From: Elephas maximus indicus
Lineage: Eukaryota > Chordata > Mammalia > Proboscidea > Elephantidae
DNA: 64,000 nucleotides
Direction of reading: 5' to 3'
Assembly: GCF_024166365.1 (NCBI RefSeq)
Contig: NC_064821.1
Location: 52,603,093 to 52,667,092, forward strand
The position numbers and the translations under genes are program-made. The notes under the pieces are model-generated. The model made no database searches, was not told the DNA's origin, and saw nothing but the letters and a program-made list of their open reading frames with translations. Shown here one piece after another: positions 21,861 through 32,526 of this stretch; the first letter of the stretch is position 1; each line of letters opens with the position of its first letter.

Positions 21861-22296
21861 GTGAGCGTAATCAATAGCCTGGTGGGACCCTGGGAATCAG
21901 AGCAAGAAACAGCTGGGATCAGGGAGAATGGAGGCCAAAGGGTGGACCAGGGGCTTCTGATGGTGCCAATGTGAACGCTCTGGGAGGCTTGGGGCGGAGG
22001 CTGGGCTCACTCTGGGATGGGGCTTCCAGAAGTATAGGGCTGATTAAGATGCAGGGGTGACTGAGGGAACGTACCCACCACCTCCCAGTGGTATTGAAAG
22101 GTACTAGAAGTGGGGACCAGGCAAGATCGCAGGGAAAGAGGAGATGGAGTAAAAGAAGGCAGAGAGAAGGGGGGAAGGAGCCTGGAATATGGGGTAAAAG
22201 CACAGGTCAGAAGTCTGGTTCTCACTTAGATTCTGCATTCATGGTCTAGGTTTGATTTGTTCGTGAATCTCATCCAATCCCCTGTCTTCCCCACAG
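21861..22296 (+). other. PRAME-like intron 1
   Basis: GT-AG intron of 436 bases with no repeat recognised. The acceptor is TTCCCCACAG. Confidence 0.75.
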
Positions 22297-22908
22297 GAGA
22301 TGGAAACTGAAAGTGTTGGATTTACGGGAGAACACTTGTACCAACTTCTGGAGCGTATGGTCTGGAACCCGGTCCAGGGCCTCTCTGTGCTCACTAGAGG
22401 AGCCAGAGGCCGCCCAGCCCAGGACTAAGAGGGGAAAAGTGGACAGTTTAAGGACTGGGGAGAGGCAGCCCTTGACCCCGCTGGAGGTGCTCATAGACCT
22501 GTGCTTTTTGGAAGGTGGCCTGGATGAATTCCTCACCTTCCTCATTAACAGGGTCAAGCAGAGAAAAGGTCTTCTACACTTGTTTAGTAGGAAGGTGATG
22601 ATCAGTGCAATGCCACTCCAAAATATTGAGAAGATCCTGAAAATGGTGCAGCTGGACTGTGTTGAGGAGGTGGTAATTAGGAGCTAGAAACTGTCCACCC
22701 TCACCAGGTTTGCTCCTCACCTGGGACAGATGGTTACCCTGAGCAGACTCTGTGTCTCTTACATCTACCTGACTTCCTGCATTTCCCCTGCGCTGGAGGA
22801 GAAGCGAGTTGCCCAATTAACATCTCAGTTCCTCAGTCTGCACGAGCTCCAGGAGCTCTACCTGGACTCTGTCCTCTTCCTAAAAGGCTGCCTGGACCAG
22901 GTACTCAG
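22297..22908 (+). pseudogene. PRAME-like exon 2
   Basis: RWKLKVLDLRE to LYLDSVLFLKGCLDQVL. The in-frame TAG lies at 22685-22687; the frame then resumes KLSTLTRFAPHLGQMV. The donor CTCAG|GCAAGG is a GC-type site. Confidence 0.9.
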
Positions 22909-23135
22909 GCAAGGGATGGCATGGTTTCTCTGCAGACCAGAGCAGGCCTTTCTTCCATGTTGTGAATGGTCATCTGCTGTGTGCCAACTGCTGGTGACGC
23001 GGCAGTGAATGAGACACTAGCATTTCAAAGCAATCTCATTTCACTGCTCTATCCCCAAGCATGCTGTCACATAACCCACATAAAGGTAGAGGTAAACTGG
23101 GATAAATGCTATAAGAATAAACCTATATACATGCT

Positions 23136-23342
23136 GGAATCCCTGGGTGATGTAAATGGTTAATATGCTCTGCTGCTAACTGGAAGGTTGGAGGTTCAGG
23201 TCTACTCATATGTACCTCAGATAGGCCTGGTGATCTACTTCTGAAAACGCAACCATTGAAAACCCTAAGGAGCACAGTTCTACTCTAACGTACGTGGGGT
23301 TGCCATGGGTTGGTGCTGACTCATGGCAACTTGTTACTGGTT
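23136..23342 (+). repeat. AfroSINE
   Basis: Plus copy: GAATCCCTGGGTGATGTAAA head, TGGTTGGTGCTGACTC...GGCAACTTGTTACTGG tail. Confidence 0.85.
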
Positions 23343-23355
23343 ATATAGATGCTGT

Positions 23356-23542
23356 GTTGTTGTTGTTAGGTGCCGTCGGGTTAATTTTTGACTCACAGTA
23401 ACACTGTGTAAACAGTAGAACTGCCCCATAGGGTTTCCAAGGCTGTAATCTTTATGGAAGCTGACTTGCACGTCTTTCTCACATGGTGGGAGACCTTTCA
23501 GTTAGCAGCCAAGCTCTTAACCACTGTACCACCAGGGCTCCT
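23356..23542 (-). repeat. AfroSINE, tail-to-tail with its left neighbour
   Basis: Minus copy from GTTGTTGTTAGGTGCCGTCG to CCACCAGGGCTCC. With 23136-23342 it forms an inverted pair. Confidence 0.87.
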
Positions 23543-24111
23543 AGGGTTCCTTAGAGATGTTATGCTACAGCATATAAGCATGTAGATGCTGTATGTCTCT
23601 TATAAGATGCTATAAGGGACACTGTGCTAGGACACTATATAATGGGGTTTCAGGCCTGGTGAGTGTGGGTTTGAGAATTCTTAGGAAGTGATATCTGAGT
23701 TAAGTAAGTGAAGAAGGCACTGAAGAAGAGAAATCATGTTAACCTGGATGTCTCAAAATATGAGCCCTGCACTCACCATTAGCTTTGTGAACATGAGCCA
23801 CTCTTTCCAAACCTGCCTCAAATTTCCTGCCTGTAAAGGGGTTGCTTTGAGCTCCTGGTCAGGTAATATATGGGAAATGCATGATTCTGGAGATGAAAGT
23901 GAGTGCATAGGAGTGAAGAACTATAACAGATGGTTTGCCAGTGATAGAGGTATAAGCGAGCCCTGTGGGCTGGCAGCCCCAGCTGATGTTGCCCAGGCTT
24001 GCCCTTTAAGGGTATGGCTCCAGCACCAGCATCTGGCCCAAGCAGCTGGGGCCTATGCAGCACTGGAAGGAAGGCTGAGTCGAAAGTGTTTTGGTCAAGT
24101 CTCCCAGCACA

Positions 24112-24275
24112 TGGAAACCCTGGTGATGCAGTGATTAAGAGCTATGGCTGTTAACCAAAAGGTCCACAGTTTGAATCCACCAGGTGCTCCTTGGAAATCA
24201 TATGAGGCAGTTCTACCCTGTCCTATAGGGTTGCTATGAGTCAGAATCGACTCAATGATAACGGGTTATGGGTTA
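24112..24275 (+). repeat. AfroSINE
   Basis: Plus short subtype: GGAAACCCTGGTGATGCAGT to GAATCGACTCAATGATAACG. Confidence 0.87.
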
Positions 24276-24649
24276 AAATTCAATGGCGCCTGCTCTTGAC
24301 TTAGACGTGGGGTTGGACTCTCCAGTGCATGCTCTATCAATATCTCATTCTCACAGCCAGTAGGAGGGGTAGGGTGCACTCTGCTGACACATGAGGAAGG
24401 GAGCTTAAGAGATTTCCTTAACTTGACCCTGTCACACATTGATAGGTGATGGTGAAAAGACTCCACCTAAAATTGGACTGACTTGAAAGTCATACTCCTT
24501 ACCACGTTGTATCCTGGGTGTAGACCGTCATCAGATGGTCAGAACCCCCTTGGGCTTGGGTAAAATGGTCATCTCCACCTTGAGTCCTTCCCCACCACCC
24601 GCCACCCGCCACCACAATCCCCAGAACTAACTGCTCTGTCTGTCCGCAC

Positions 24650-25226
24650 GTGCCTGAAGACCCCCTCGAAGACCCTCTCGATAACTAATTGCTTGCTTTT
24701 GAAGTCCGACTTGACACATCTTTCCTTATGCCCGAGGACCAGCCACCTAAGGGACCTGAGTTTGAGTGGTGTCATCCTGACTAGCTTAAATCCTGAGTTC
24801 ATCCAAGTTCTACTAAAGAGAGCCTCAACTACCCTCCAGCACCTGGACTTTGAGGGGTGTGGGATTTTGGACTCCCAGGTCACCACCATCCTGCCTGCCC
24901 TGGGCCGCTGCTCCCAGCTCATCACCTTCAGCTTCTGTGGAAACCCAGTCTCCATGGCTGTCCTGGAGAGCCTGCTGAGGCACACCATCCCACTGATCAA
25001 GTTCAGATTTGGGCTGTTTCCTACCCCTCTGGAGTGTTCCATGGGCATCCAAGGTACTCTCCACCTGGGGACCCTTCGAGAGTATCTGGCCAAACCGAGG
25101 TTGATTCAACAGGAGTTAGGAAGGCCCAGCAGGGTCTTGTTCAGTTCCAGTGCCTGTCCTGACTCTGGCACCAGCATATTCTATGGCCTAGAGCCCATCC
25201 TATGCCCCTGCCACATGCCTGCCTAG
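24650..25226 (+). pseudogene. PRAME-like exon 3 (last), frame open
   Basis: TLSITNCLLLKSDLTHLSLC, then LRDLSLSGVILTSLNPEF, LQHLDFEGCGILDSQ, LITFSFCGNPVSM and the terminal ILCPCHMPA with TAG at 25224-25226. The frame is uninterrupted for about 190 codons, with LRR spacing intact. Confidence 0.9.
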
Positions 25227-25746
25227 TTGGTGTGCACATACCAAGGCTTTATTCTGGGCACTTGGAAACTGGAACCAGACCGAAGTGCATCTTGAAGGAG
25301 CACAGGACCATTTCAGATGACTGGTCAATGTCAATGGGGAAAGAGAAGGTGGCCCAGCAGGGGCAGGACTGGAGGCGGGAAGATGCTGACTTGACTTGGG
25401 AAGTTGATGGGACCTTTGGGGAGAAGTGTCCTATAGTCAAAATGGGAAGTGGAATTTCTAAAGGGGAGTCTGGGCTTGAGAAATACATATGGGAGTTATC
25501 CCTGCGTGGGTAGTTGTAAAGAAATGGGCAGAAATAAACGGACTTCAATGGAAACCACCCAGTGGCCTCTGTTACATATTAACCTGTATTCTTAGCTTAA
25601 ACCTCCAATTACAGATTAAATAAAAAAGGCATCAAGAACCTATGATGTTTAGAAGCTCTAGGTGAGGAGATGGAGTTGGGCCCCAGGAGATGACAGCACC
25701 ATTTATCATTCCCCTCCCTCCAGATGGTTTCTCCTCTTTGGGGCAT
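25227..25746. other. 3' flank of the PRAME pseudogene
   Basis: AATAAA occurs at 25532-25537 and AATTACAGATTAAATAAAA near 25608; either could have been the polyA signal. No repeat recognised. Confidence 0.4.
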
Positions 25747-25932
25747 CTGTTGTTGTCTGCTGCTGTTGAGTCAGCCCAGACTCATGGTGATCCCATGCAT
25801 GATAGATGGAACAAAACACTGCCTGGTCCTGCACTGCCCCCATGATTGGTTGCAAATCAAATCACTGTGGCCCATAGGGTTTTCATTGTTTGATTTTCAG
25901 GAGTAGATTGCCAGGTTTTTACCCTAGCCTGG
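25747..25932 (-). repeat. tRNA-Gly-type SINE, head missing
   Basis: Minus copy with tail CTGCTGTTGAGTCAGCCCAG and body TTTGATTTTCAGGAGTAGATTG; truncated before the tRNA part. Confidence 0.75.
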
Positions 25933-26145
25933 CTTATTTCAGTGGCTGTTCAATGGGTCACTACATGCAACATGCATCCTCAGGGCATGGAATTTAAGTG
26001 ACCAGTGAGTGGGCACCACTTTAGGGAAGGGCTCTTGGCAAGGGCCCTCGCTGCTAGCTCCACCAAGGCATTCCTCACGTCACAAGCACTCCTCATTCTC
26101 CAGGTGAACCATAAGTCTCCATCCCTGGCCTTTGGTTGTACCAGG

Positions 26146-26741
26146 TGTCATAGATTGAAATGTGTCCCCCCAAAATATGTGTCCACTTGGTTAAGCCATG
26201 ACTCCCAGAATTGTGTAGTTGTCCTCCATTTTGTGATTGATGTAATTTTCCTATATGTTATAAATCCTAATCTCTGCCTGTGGTCAATGAGGCAAGATTA
26301 GATTATGTTAAAGAGGATTAGGGTGGGATACAACGCTCTTATCCAGGTCACATCTCTGATACATTGTAAAGGGAGTTTCCCTGGGGAATGTCCTAAAAAA
26401 AAAGAATTGTCCTATGTCCTACATCACCTTTTATCTCTCTCAAGAGATAAAAGGGAATAGAAGTGAGCAGGGAGTGGAGGACCTCATAACACCAAGAAAG
26501 CAGCACTGGGAGCACAGTGCATCCTTTGGACCTGGGGTTCTTGCAAGGAGAAGCTCCTAGTCCAAGGCAAGATTGATGAGAAGGACCTTCCTCCAGACCT
26601 GACAGAGAGAGAAAGCCTTCCCCTGGAGTTGATGCCCTGAATTTGGGCTTCTAGCCTACTTGACCGTGAGAAAATAAATATCTTCGTTAAAACCATCCAC
26701 TTGTGGTATTTCTGTTATAGCAGCACTAGATGACTAAGACA
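26146..26741 (+). mobile_element. MaLR-type solo LTR (fossil)
   Basis: Runs from TGTCATAGATTGAAATGTGT to CAGCACTAGATGACTAAGACA with an internal AATAAA region, the MLT1/MST LTR layout. No internal retroviral genes adjoin it. An old, non-coding fossil. Confidence 0.75.
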
Positions 26742-26879
26742 TCAGGAAAGAGCTTCACTGTCCACAAGTAACCATGTATGGGATGGGGGTGTCCACATTG
26801 CAGATTAGCTGGAGCCTCTGCAGGTGGTGGCCCTAGTTGTGATTAGTAAAGACATCTGAATCCCATGTGTCTTAATTAT

Positions 26880-27115
26880 TGTGCTTTTGAAGAACTATGT
26901 ACATGGGATCAAATTGACAACAGCAACTCAAAATGTTAGATAGGAACCTTAGGGGGCAGTGAGTTTACGTTAATGATGGAGGAACAATTCGAAAAGAAGG
27001 ATGAGGATGGCTGCACAACTTGAAGAATGTGATCAGTGTCACTGAACTGTACATGTAGAAACTGTTGAACTGGTATGTGTTTTGCTGCATCTATTATTAA
27101 CAAATTTTTTTTTTT
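26880..27115 (+). mobile_element. L1 3'UTR end
   Basis: GTACATGGGATCAAATTGACA, GGGGGCAGTGAGTTTACGTT, AATGTGATCAGTGTCACTGA, and a T/A-rich end. Same 3'UTR family as 29170-29425 and 60368-60605. Confidence 0.75.
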
Positions 27116-27117
27116 AG

Positions 27118-27660
27118 TTTAAGATATAAAGAGAAAATACATCTTTTTTTATTATTATACTTTAAATGAAGGTTTACAGAACAAACTGGTTTCTCATTAA
27201 ACAGTACACATATTGTTTTATGACATTGGTCACCAACCCCATGACATGTCAGCATTCTCCCCTTCTCAGCCTTGAGTTCCCTATTACCAGCTTTCCTGTC
27301 CCTTCCTGCCTTCTCATTCTTGCCGCTGGACTGGTGTGCTCATTTAGTCTTGTTGTATCTTATGGGCCTGCCTAACCTTTGGCTGAAGGGTGAACCTCAG
27401 GAGTGACTTCATTACTGAACTAAAAGGGTATTCAGGGGCCATACTCTCAGGGTTTCTCCAGTCTCTGTCAGGTGAGTAAGTCTGGTCATTTTTTGTGAGT
27501 TAGGATTTTGCTCTATGTTCTTCTTCAGCTCAGTCTGGGATGCTCTATTGTGATCCCTATCAGAGCCCTTGGTGGTGGTAGCTGGGCACCATCTAATTGT
27601 ACTGGACTCAGTCTGGTGGAGGCTGGGGTAGTCGTGGTCCATTAGTCCTTTGACTAATCA
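27118..27660 (-). mobile_element. L1 3'UTR, antisense
   Basis: ACTTTAAATGAAGGTTTACAG start, then antisense of GGACTAATGGACCACGACTA at the right end. Counterpart of the plus copy at 45.9-46.4 kb. Confidence 0.8.
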
Positions 27661-28164
27661 AGAAAAAATACACCTAAATTTCTTTTAGCAAAATGCTAAA
27701 GTAATGCAAGCATATAACATGTTTTATTATTTCTATTCCATGTTTAAAAAATTACTTTCTTTTTCTGGGGGAAGGTGTTTAGGTGATATCATTGAGATAT
27801 TGACTTTCTTCCCATAAGATCTTCCCCAACCTTGTAAAAAGGTGGGAGGCTGACTCTGAGCCCATGCGATGCCCTGGACTTTGGATCCCCATGTGAACAA
27901 ATTCATGCCAGGTCCTGGGAAGCAGCTGGGTGGGAGCAGGTGAATGTCAGGCTTGGGAGCTGTCGGTAGAAGGGGGTCATTCCACAGGGCAATCCATCCG
28001 AATAAAAGGGAGATGTCATATTGTGGGCTGTGGGTTAAATAGGATGGTGGTTCCTATATCTCTGAGTGATCAAAAATCTCCTCCTAGTAATATGAGATCA
28101 CAGAGGAGAAACCCCGAGATGTGCTTTTTGCAAGAAGCATGTGATACCTTCTAGTGCTTTCCTG
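27661..28164. other. Intergenic, nothing recognised
   Basis: Mixed DNA with an AT-rich left part. No gene or clear repeat. Confidence 0.35.
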
Positions 28165-28605
28165 GGAGCTCTCTCCTGTGAAGAGGTTGTATGTACTGTG
28201 GTGGTTGGTGTTGCTCTGATTTTGGAAGCTGTGCCATCAGTCTTTCAAATACCAGCAGGGTACTCCGTGGTGGACAGGTTTCAGCACATCTTCCAGAGTA
28301 AGACTAGGAAGAAAGGCCTGGTGATCTACATCCAAAAATTAGCCAATGACACCCTTATGGATCACAATAGAGCATTGTCCAGCTTGCTTGCTTTGGACTT
28401 GTCATCAGGAAGGATCAATCATGGAGGAGGGTGTCATGTTTGGTGAAGCAGAGGAGCCATGAGGGTGAGGGAGACCCTTGGTGAGGGCGAGATGGATTGG
28501 CACAATAGCTGCAATAATGGACTTGAAGATGCTGGGTACTGTGAGGATGTCCTGTTGTATATAAGGTCTCCATGAGTCTGAGTTGACTCGACAGCAGCTA
28601 ACAAC
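28165..28605 (+). repeat. Composite SINE/RTE-derived element
   Basis: SINE body (GGTTTCAGCACATCTTCCAG, GGAAGAAAGGCCTGGTGATC), then an RTE-like stretch (GTCATCAGGAAGGATCAATC, GAGATGGATTGGCACAATAG) and tail TGAGTTGACTCGACAGCAGC. Heavily diverged. Confidence 0.65.
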
Positions 28606-28661
28606 GACAACATGGATATAGGAGTGGATAAGCGAGCAAGATCCCTGACCCATGGGATTTC

Positions 28662-28750
28662 TAGTGGGTTGAAAAGAGGCCCCCAAGAGACATGCCCACC
28701 CAGAACCTCAGAAAGTGACCTCATTTGGAATGAGGGTCTTTGCAAATATA
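28662..28750 (+). mobile_element. MaLR-type LTR fragment (fossil)
   Basis: GTGACCTCATTTGGAATGAG and GGGTCTTTGCAAATATAACT match the middle of MLT1-type LTRs. Short broken fragment. Confidence 0.5.
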
Positions 28751-28896
28751 ACTAAGGAAAAATCTTCCAAGTCACAGGATTTGTCTGCCATCTGCTGGTA
28801 GATGAGGCCAGATGATATAAACCTAAATCAGTGTTAGAGCAGGACAGTAGTATTTGGTATTTTTTAAAATCTGCTGTTATGTAAATACTTGTAAAT

Positions 28897-29098
28897 AGGA
28901 GTTCCTGGGTGATAAAAATGGTTAAACGCTGTATGACTAGCAGGAAGGTTGGCACTTCAAACCCACCCAGAGGTGCCTTGGAAGACAGACCAGGTGATGG
29001 GCTTCCAAAAGGTCACAGCCTTAAAAACCCTATGGAGTACAGGTCTTTACACACAGGGTCACCATGAGTCAGACTCAACTCAATGGCACCTAAGAATA
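28897..29098 (+). repeat. AfroSINE
   Basis: GGAGTTCCTGGGTGATAAAA head, CAGACCAGGTGATGGGCTTC body, CTCAACTCAATGGCACCTAAG tail. Confidence 0.85.
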
Positions 29099-29169
29099 AT
29101 TATGTAGATGCTATTTTTGTACAAATATTTGTGTTGCATTTATATGAATATTAAAGATCGCATTGCCTT

Positions 29170-29425
29170 TTTTTAAAATTAAGAACTATCTATACGGGAT
29201 CATATTGACAACAGCAACTCGAGAGATTAGATGGGAAACTCAGGGGGCAGTGAGTTTATGTTAACAGGGGGGGAACAATGCAGAAAAGGAGGAAAAGAAT
29301 GCTTGCACAACTTAAAGAACGTAATCAGTGTCACTGAACTGTACCGGTAGAAGCTGTGAATTGGTGTATGTTCTGCTGTGTATAGTCTTGGTAACAACAA
29401 AAAAATCAACTAAAAAAAAGAAGGA
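29170..29425 (+). mobile_element. L1 3'UTR end
   Basis: TACGGGATCATATTGACAAC to GCTGTGTATAGTCTTGGTAAC plus an A-rich end. Confidence 0.75.
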
Positions 29426-29705
29426 AATTTAGCACTATTAAAGAATGAATGTGGATATTCTAAAAAGTTTAACTTGATTTAGAGCCTCAAGACAAATGAG
29501 ACTTTAAAACTGAGAAGAAATGGAAATAGACAAATAGGCATTAAAGAAATTAAAATGATACTCAGAGACCTCTGACCTCCAAAGCTTCAGGTTGAGACAC
29601 TTACCGCGTCATTTCTCCACACTTTCAAGGAACAGGTAATTCCTGTCTTATACAGGATGTTCTAGAAAATCAGGGAAAGCTGTCCAATTTGTTTTATGAG
29701 GCTAG

Positions 29706-30117
29706 CTATTACGGATTGAATTGGGTCCCCCACAAAGACTGTGGAAGTCCTGCCCGCCCCAACCTGTGAATATGATCCTGTTTGAAAACAGGGGTTTTCT
29801 TTTGTTGTGCTGATGAGGAGGGTGGGTCTTAAGCCTAATCACTGCTAAATGATGTCATAAAAAGGGCAGAATAGACACAGAGACACACACACGGGGTAAG
29901 ACAGACACCATGTGAGGAGCTGTCTACAAGCAAAGGAATGCCAAAAATGGCTGGCAGACTCCAGAAACTAGGAGAGGGTCACACAGAAGGAATTGACAAG
30001 GCCAAGACCCCGATTTGGACTTTCAGCCCTCAGAGCTGTGAATCAATAAATTTCCGCTCTTTAAAGCCACACACTGTGGTATTTTTTAAATTATAGCAGC
30101 ACTAGGATACTAAGAGA
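29706..30117 (+). mobile_element. MaLR-type solo LTR (fossil)
   Basis: TTACGGATTGAATTGGGTCC to ATTATAGCAGCACTAGGATAC, with GCCCTCAGAGCTGTGAATCA before the AATAAA region. Non-coding fossil. Confidence 0.75.
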
Positions 30118-30124
30118 CTAGTGG

Positions 30125-30500
30125 TAACCTATATTTAAAAACTGAGTGAGGGCATTAGAAGGAAAGTAAATTACAAGCCCATTTGGCAAAAATTCTTAAT
30201 AAAATATTAGCTAACTGCTTCTAACAGTGTATTAAAAAGTAAGACATCATGCTCAAGTAGAGTTCATTCCAGGAATACAAGACAGCTTCAGAAAAAATCA
30301 ATGTAATTCACCGTATCGACAGACTAAAGAAGGAAAAGCACCGTTATCCCAAAATTTCAGAAAGAAGTTGGTAGAATTTAAATCTTATTTCTGATAAAAA
30401 TGCTTGGAAAATGAAATGCCATATACTGAAAACTAATATTAAACGTCAGAGGCGATAGAGAAACGTTAGCTACATTCCCACCGAAGTATGGAATAAAACA
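30125..30500 (+). mobile_element. L1 ORF2 fragment
   Basis: GTTCATTCCAGGAATACAAG and AATCAATGTAATTCACCGTA are hallmark ORF2 reverse-transcriptase DNA. Diverged internal piece. Confidence 0.7.
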
Positions 30501-30514
30501 AAGACTCTAGTAAG

Positions 30515-30610
30515 AGGCAGCTATGGTATTCTGCCAGTAGCAGAGACTCCAGAGCCAGACTACCTAATTTAGGTTGAAAACCGACTCAGCCCTCATTAAC
30601 TGTGTGATCT
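30515..30610 (+). repeat. MIR SINE relic
   Basis: GACTCCAGAGCCAGACTACC to TTAACTGTGTGATCTTATG, the MIR 5' half, cut off by the RTE insertion starting at 30612. Confidence 0.65.
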
Positions 30611-30611
30611 T

Positions 30612-31310
30612 ATGTTGTTAGGTGCCGTTGAGTCAGTTCTGACTCATAGGGACCCCATGTACAACAGAACTAAACACTGCCTGGTCCTGCATCATGCTCA
30701 CAATCAATGCTATGTTTGAGTCCATTGTTGCAGCCTCTGTATCAATCCATCTCATCAAGGATCTTCCTCTTTTTTGCTGACGTTCTACCTTACCAGGCAT
30801 GATGTCCTTCCCTAGGGACTGATCCCTCCTGATAACTTGTCCAAAGTATATGAGATGAAGTCTTGCCATCCTCACTTCCAAGGAGCATTCCGGCTGTACT
30901 TCCTCCAAGACAAACTTGTTCGTTCTTCTGGTCGTCCACGGTATATTCGATATTCTTCGCCAACACCATAATTCAAAGGCATCAATTCTTCTTCGGTCTT
31001 CCTTATTCACTGCCAAGCTTTTAAATGCATATGAGGTGATTGAAAATACCACAGATTGAGTTCTCTCTGTTTATCATGATGTTGCTTATTGGTCCAGTTG
31101 TGAGGATTTTCGTTTTCTTTATGTTGAGGTATAATTCATACTGAGGCTGTAGTCTTTGATCTTCATCAGTAAGGGCTTAACATCCTCTTCGTTTTCAGGA
31201 AGCAAGGTTGTGTTATCTGCATATCGCAAGTTGTTAATGAGTCTTCTTCCAATCCCGATGCCTTGTTCTTTTTCATATAGTCCAGGTTATCAGATTATTT
31301 GCTCAGCATT
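30612..31310 (-). mobile_element. RTE LINE 3' part
   Basis: Minus strand from the tail (GTTGTTAGGTGCCGTTGAGT at 30614) back through the C-terminal ORF (MVFSITSYAFKSLAVNKEDR) to the region just upstream of the RT catalytic motif (CTGAGCAAATAAT-type DNA at 31295-31310). Confidence 0.88.
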
Positions 31311-32040
31311 TCAAAAGAAGATGTAAGGAAGACACAGAGTCACTGTACTAAAATGAATTGGTTGATGTTCAACCATTTCAGGAGGTAGCATATGATCAAG
31401 AACTGATGGTACTGAAGTAAGAAGTCCAAGCTGTATTGAAAGTATTGGCAAAAAACAAGCCTCCAGAAATTGACGGAATACCAACTGAGATGTTTCAATG
31501 AATGGGTGCGCTCACTTGTCTATGCCAAGAAATTTGGAAGACAGCTACCCGGCCAACCGATTGGAAGAGATTCATACTTGTGCCCATTTCAAAGAAAGGT
31601 GATCCAATTGAATGCCAAAATTATCAAACAATATCATTAATATCAGACACAAGTAAAATTTTGCTGAAGAGAATTCAAAAGCTGTTGTAGGCAGTATATT
31701 GACAGTACACTGCCAGAAATTCAAGCCGCATTTGGAAGAGGACTTAGAACCAGGGATATCATTGCTGATGTCAGATGGATCTTGACTGAAAGCACAGAAT
31801 ACCAGAAAGATGTTTATCTGTGCTTTAAGGATTACACAAAGGCATTCAACTGCATGGATCATAACAAATTATGGATAACACTGGGAAGAATGAGAATTCC
31901 AGAACACTTACTTGTGCTCATGAGGAACCTGTACATAGACCAAGAGGCAGTTGTTCAAACAGAACAAGGGAATACTGCGGGGTTTAAAGTCAGGGAAGGC
32001 GTGTGTCAGGGTTGTATCCTTTCACCATACTTATTCAAAA
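31311..32040 (+). mobile_element. RTE LINE 5' part of the same insertion, inverted (RT domain)
   Basis: Plus strand from TCAAAAGAAGATG through YDQELM-like and GIPTEMFQ DNA, WKRFILVPISKKGDPIECQN, DVYLCFKDYTKAFNCMDHNK (RT motif A, with Asn for the usual second Asp) and GVCQGCILSPYLF, where similarity stops near 32040. Several stops interrupt it. Confidence 0.88.
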
Positions 32041-32366
32041 TTATAACGGAAGGCTGGAAAGACAATGAGGATGAGAGTTGTATCTGTGTTGGTTGGTGTG
32101 TGTGGCTGTCTCTCTTGGGCACCTGCATGTCCAAATATCTTAGGTCAGGTTTCTTAGATGCAGGAAACCTGAGACAGGGATTCAAAGAAGAAGATTTATG
32201 GCATGGCAGGGGCTCCCAGAAGAGAAGAGTGAGGGCAGCAGAATGGGGCAAGAGAATGAGCCTAGCAAGGGTGTGGTCTCCACAGACAGCCTCAGTCAGA
32301 TCCCACGGGGGCTCTGTAGTGGAAGTTACACCTCAGAGTTGGTCCCACTGTTAAGGATTGAATTAA
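32041..32366. other. Intergenic, nothing recognised
   Basis: Flank of the inverted RTE. The open frame running in from the RTE is not a protein. Confidence 0.35.
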
Positions 32367-32519
32367 AGAAAACCAAACTTACCATAAAGTCGATTCCAAC
32401 TTGTGTTATGGAGTAGAACTATGCCATAGGGTTTTCTTGGCTATAATCTTTACAGAAGCGTATCGTCAGACCTTTGTTTTGTGGTGCTGGTGTATGGATT
32501 CAAACTGTCAACCTTTTTA
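32367..32519 (-). repeat. AfroSINE, head truncated
   Basis: CATAAAGTCGATTCCAACTT start, GGCTATAATCTTTACAGAAG body, stops at CAACCTTTTTAC. Confidence 0.8.
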
Positions 32520-32526
32520 CCCGAAA

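Larger units (their letters stand above)
22909..24649 (+). other. PRAME-like intron 2
   Basis: GC donor and a lost acceptor (AC at 24648-24649). It holds a tail-to-tail SINE pair (23136-23542) and another SINE (24112-24275). Otherwise no gene seen. Confidence 0.75.
21569..25226 (+). pseudogene. PRAME-family gene (PRAMEF12 position), disabled
   Basis: PRAME-family proteins are leucine-rich-repeat substrate receptors of Cullin-2 ubiquitin ligases, expressed in germline and tumours. Three exons cover the whole protein (about 480 residues). Exon 1 reads [10 protein letters not shown], then [11 protein letters not shown]. Exon 2 reads RWKLKVLDLRE, WSVWSGTRS, PLTPLEVLIDLCF, LDEFLTFLINRVKQRKGL and MPLQNIEKILKMVQLDCVEE. 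Exon 3 carries LRRs and the family end GRPSRVLF...FYGLEPILCPCHMPA. Three lesions are visible: a single-base loss in the C-run near 21678-21682 (FPP|LFV), a TAG at 22685-22687 where the family has Trp (TW-KL), and AC instead of AG before exon 3 (24648-24649). The exon 2 donor is GC, which is tolerable alone. The rest of the frame is well preserved, so decay looks recent. In human the same interval holds the PRAMEF array. A sequencing error could explain the frameshift, but not all three lesions. Confidence 0.9.

Noticed and set aside
24569-25093. 174-codon minus-strand frame
   Set aside because: Antisense shadow of the open PRAME-like last exon.
31782-32354. 190-codon plus frame with a DYTKAFNCMDHNK-like reverse-transcriptase motif
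   Set aside because: Decayed RTE reverse transcriptase running out into flanking DNA.
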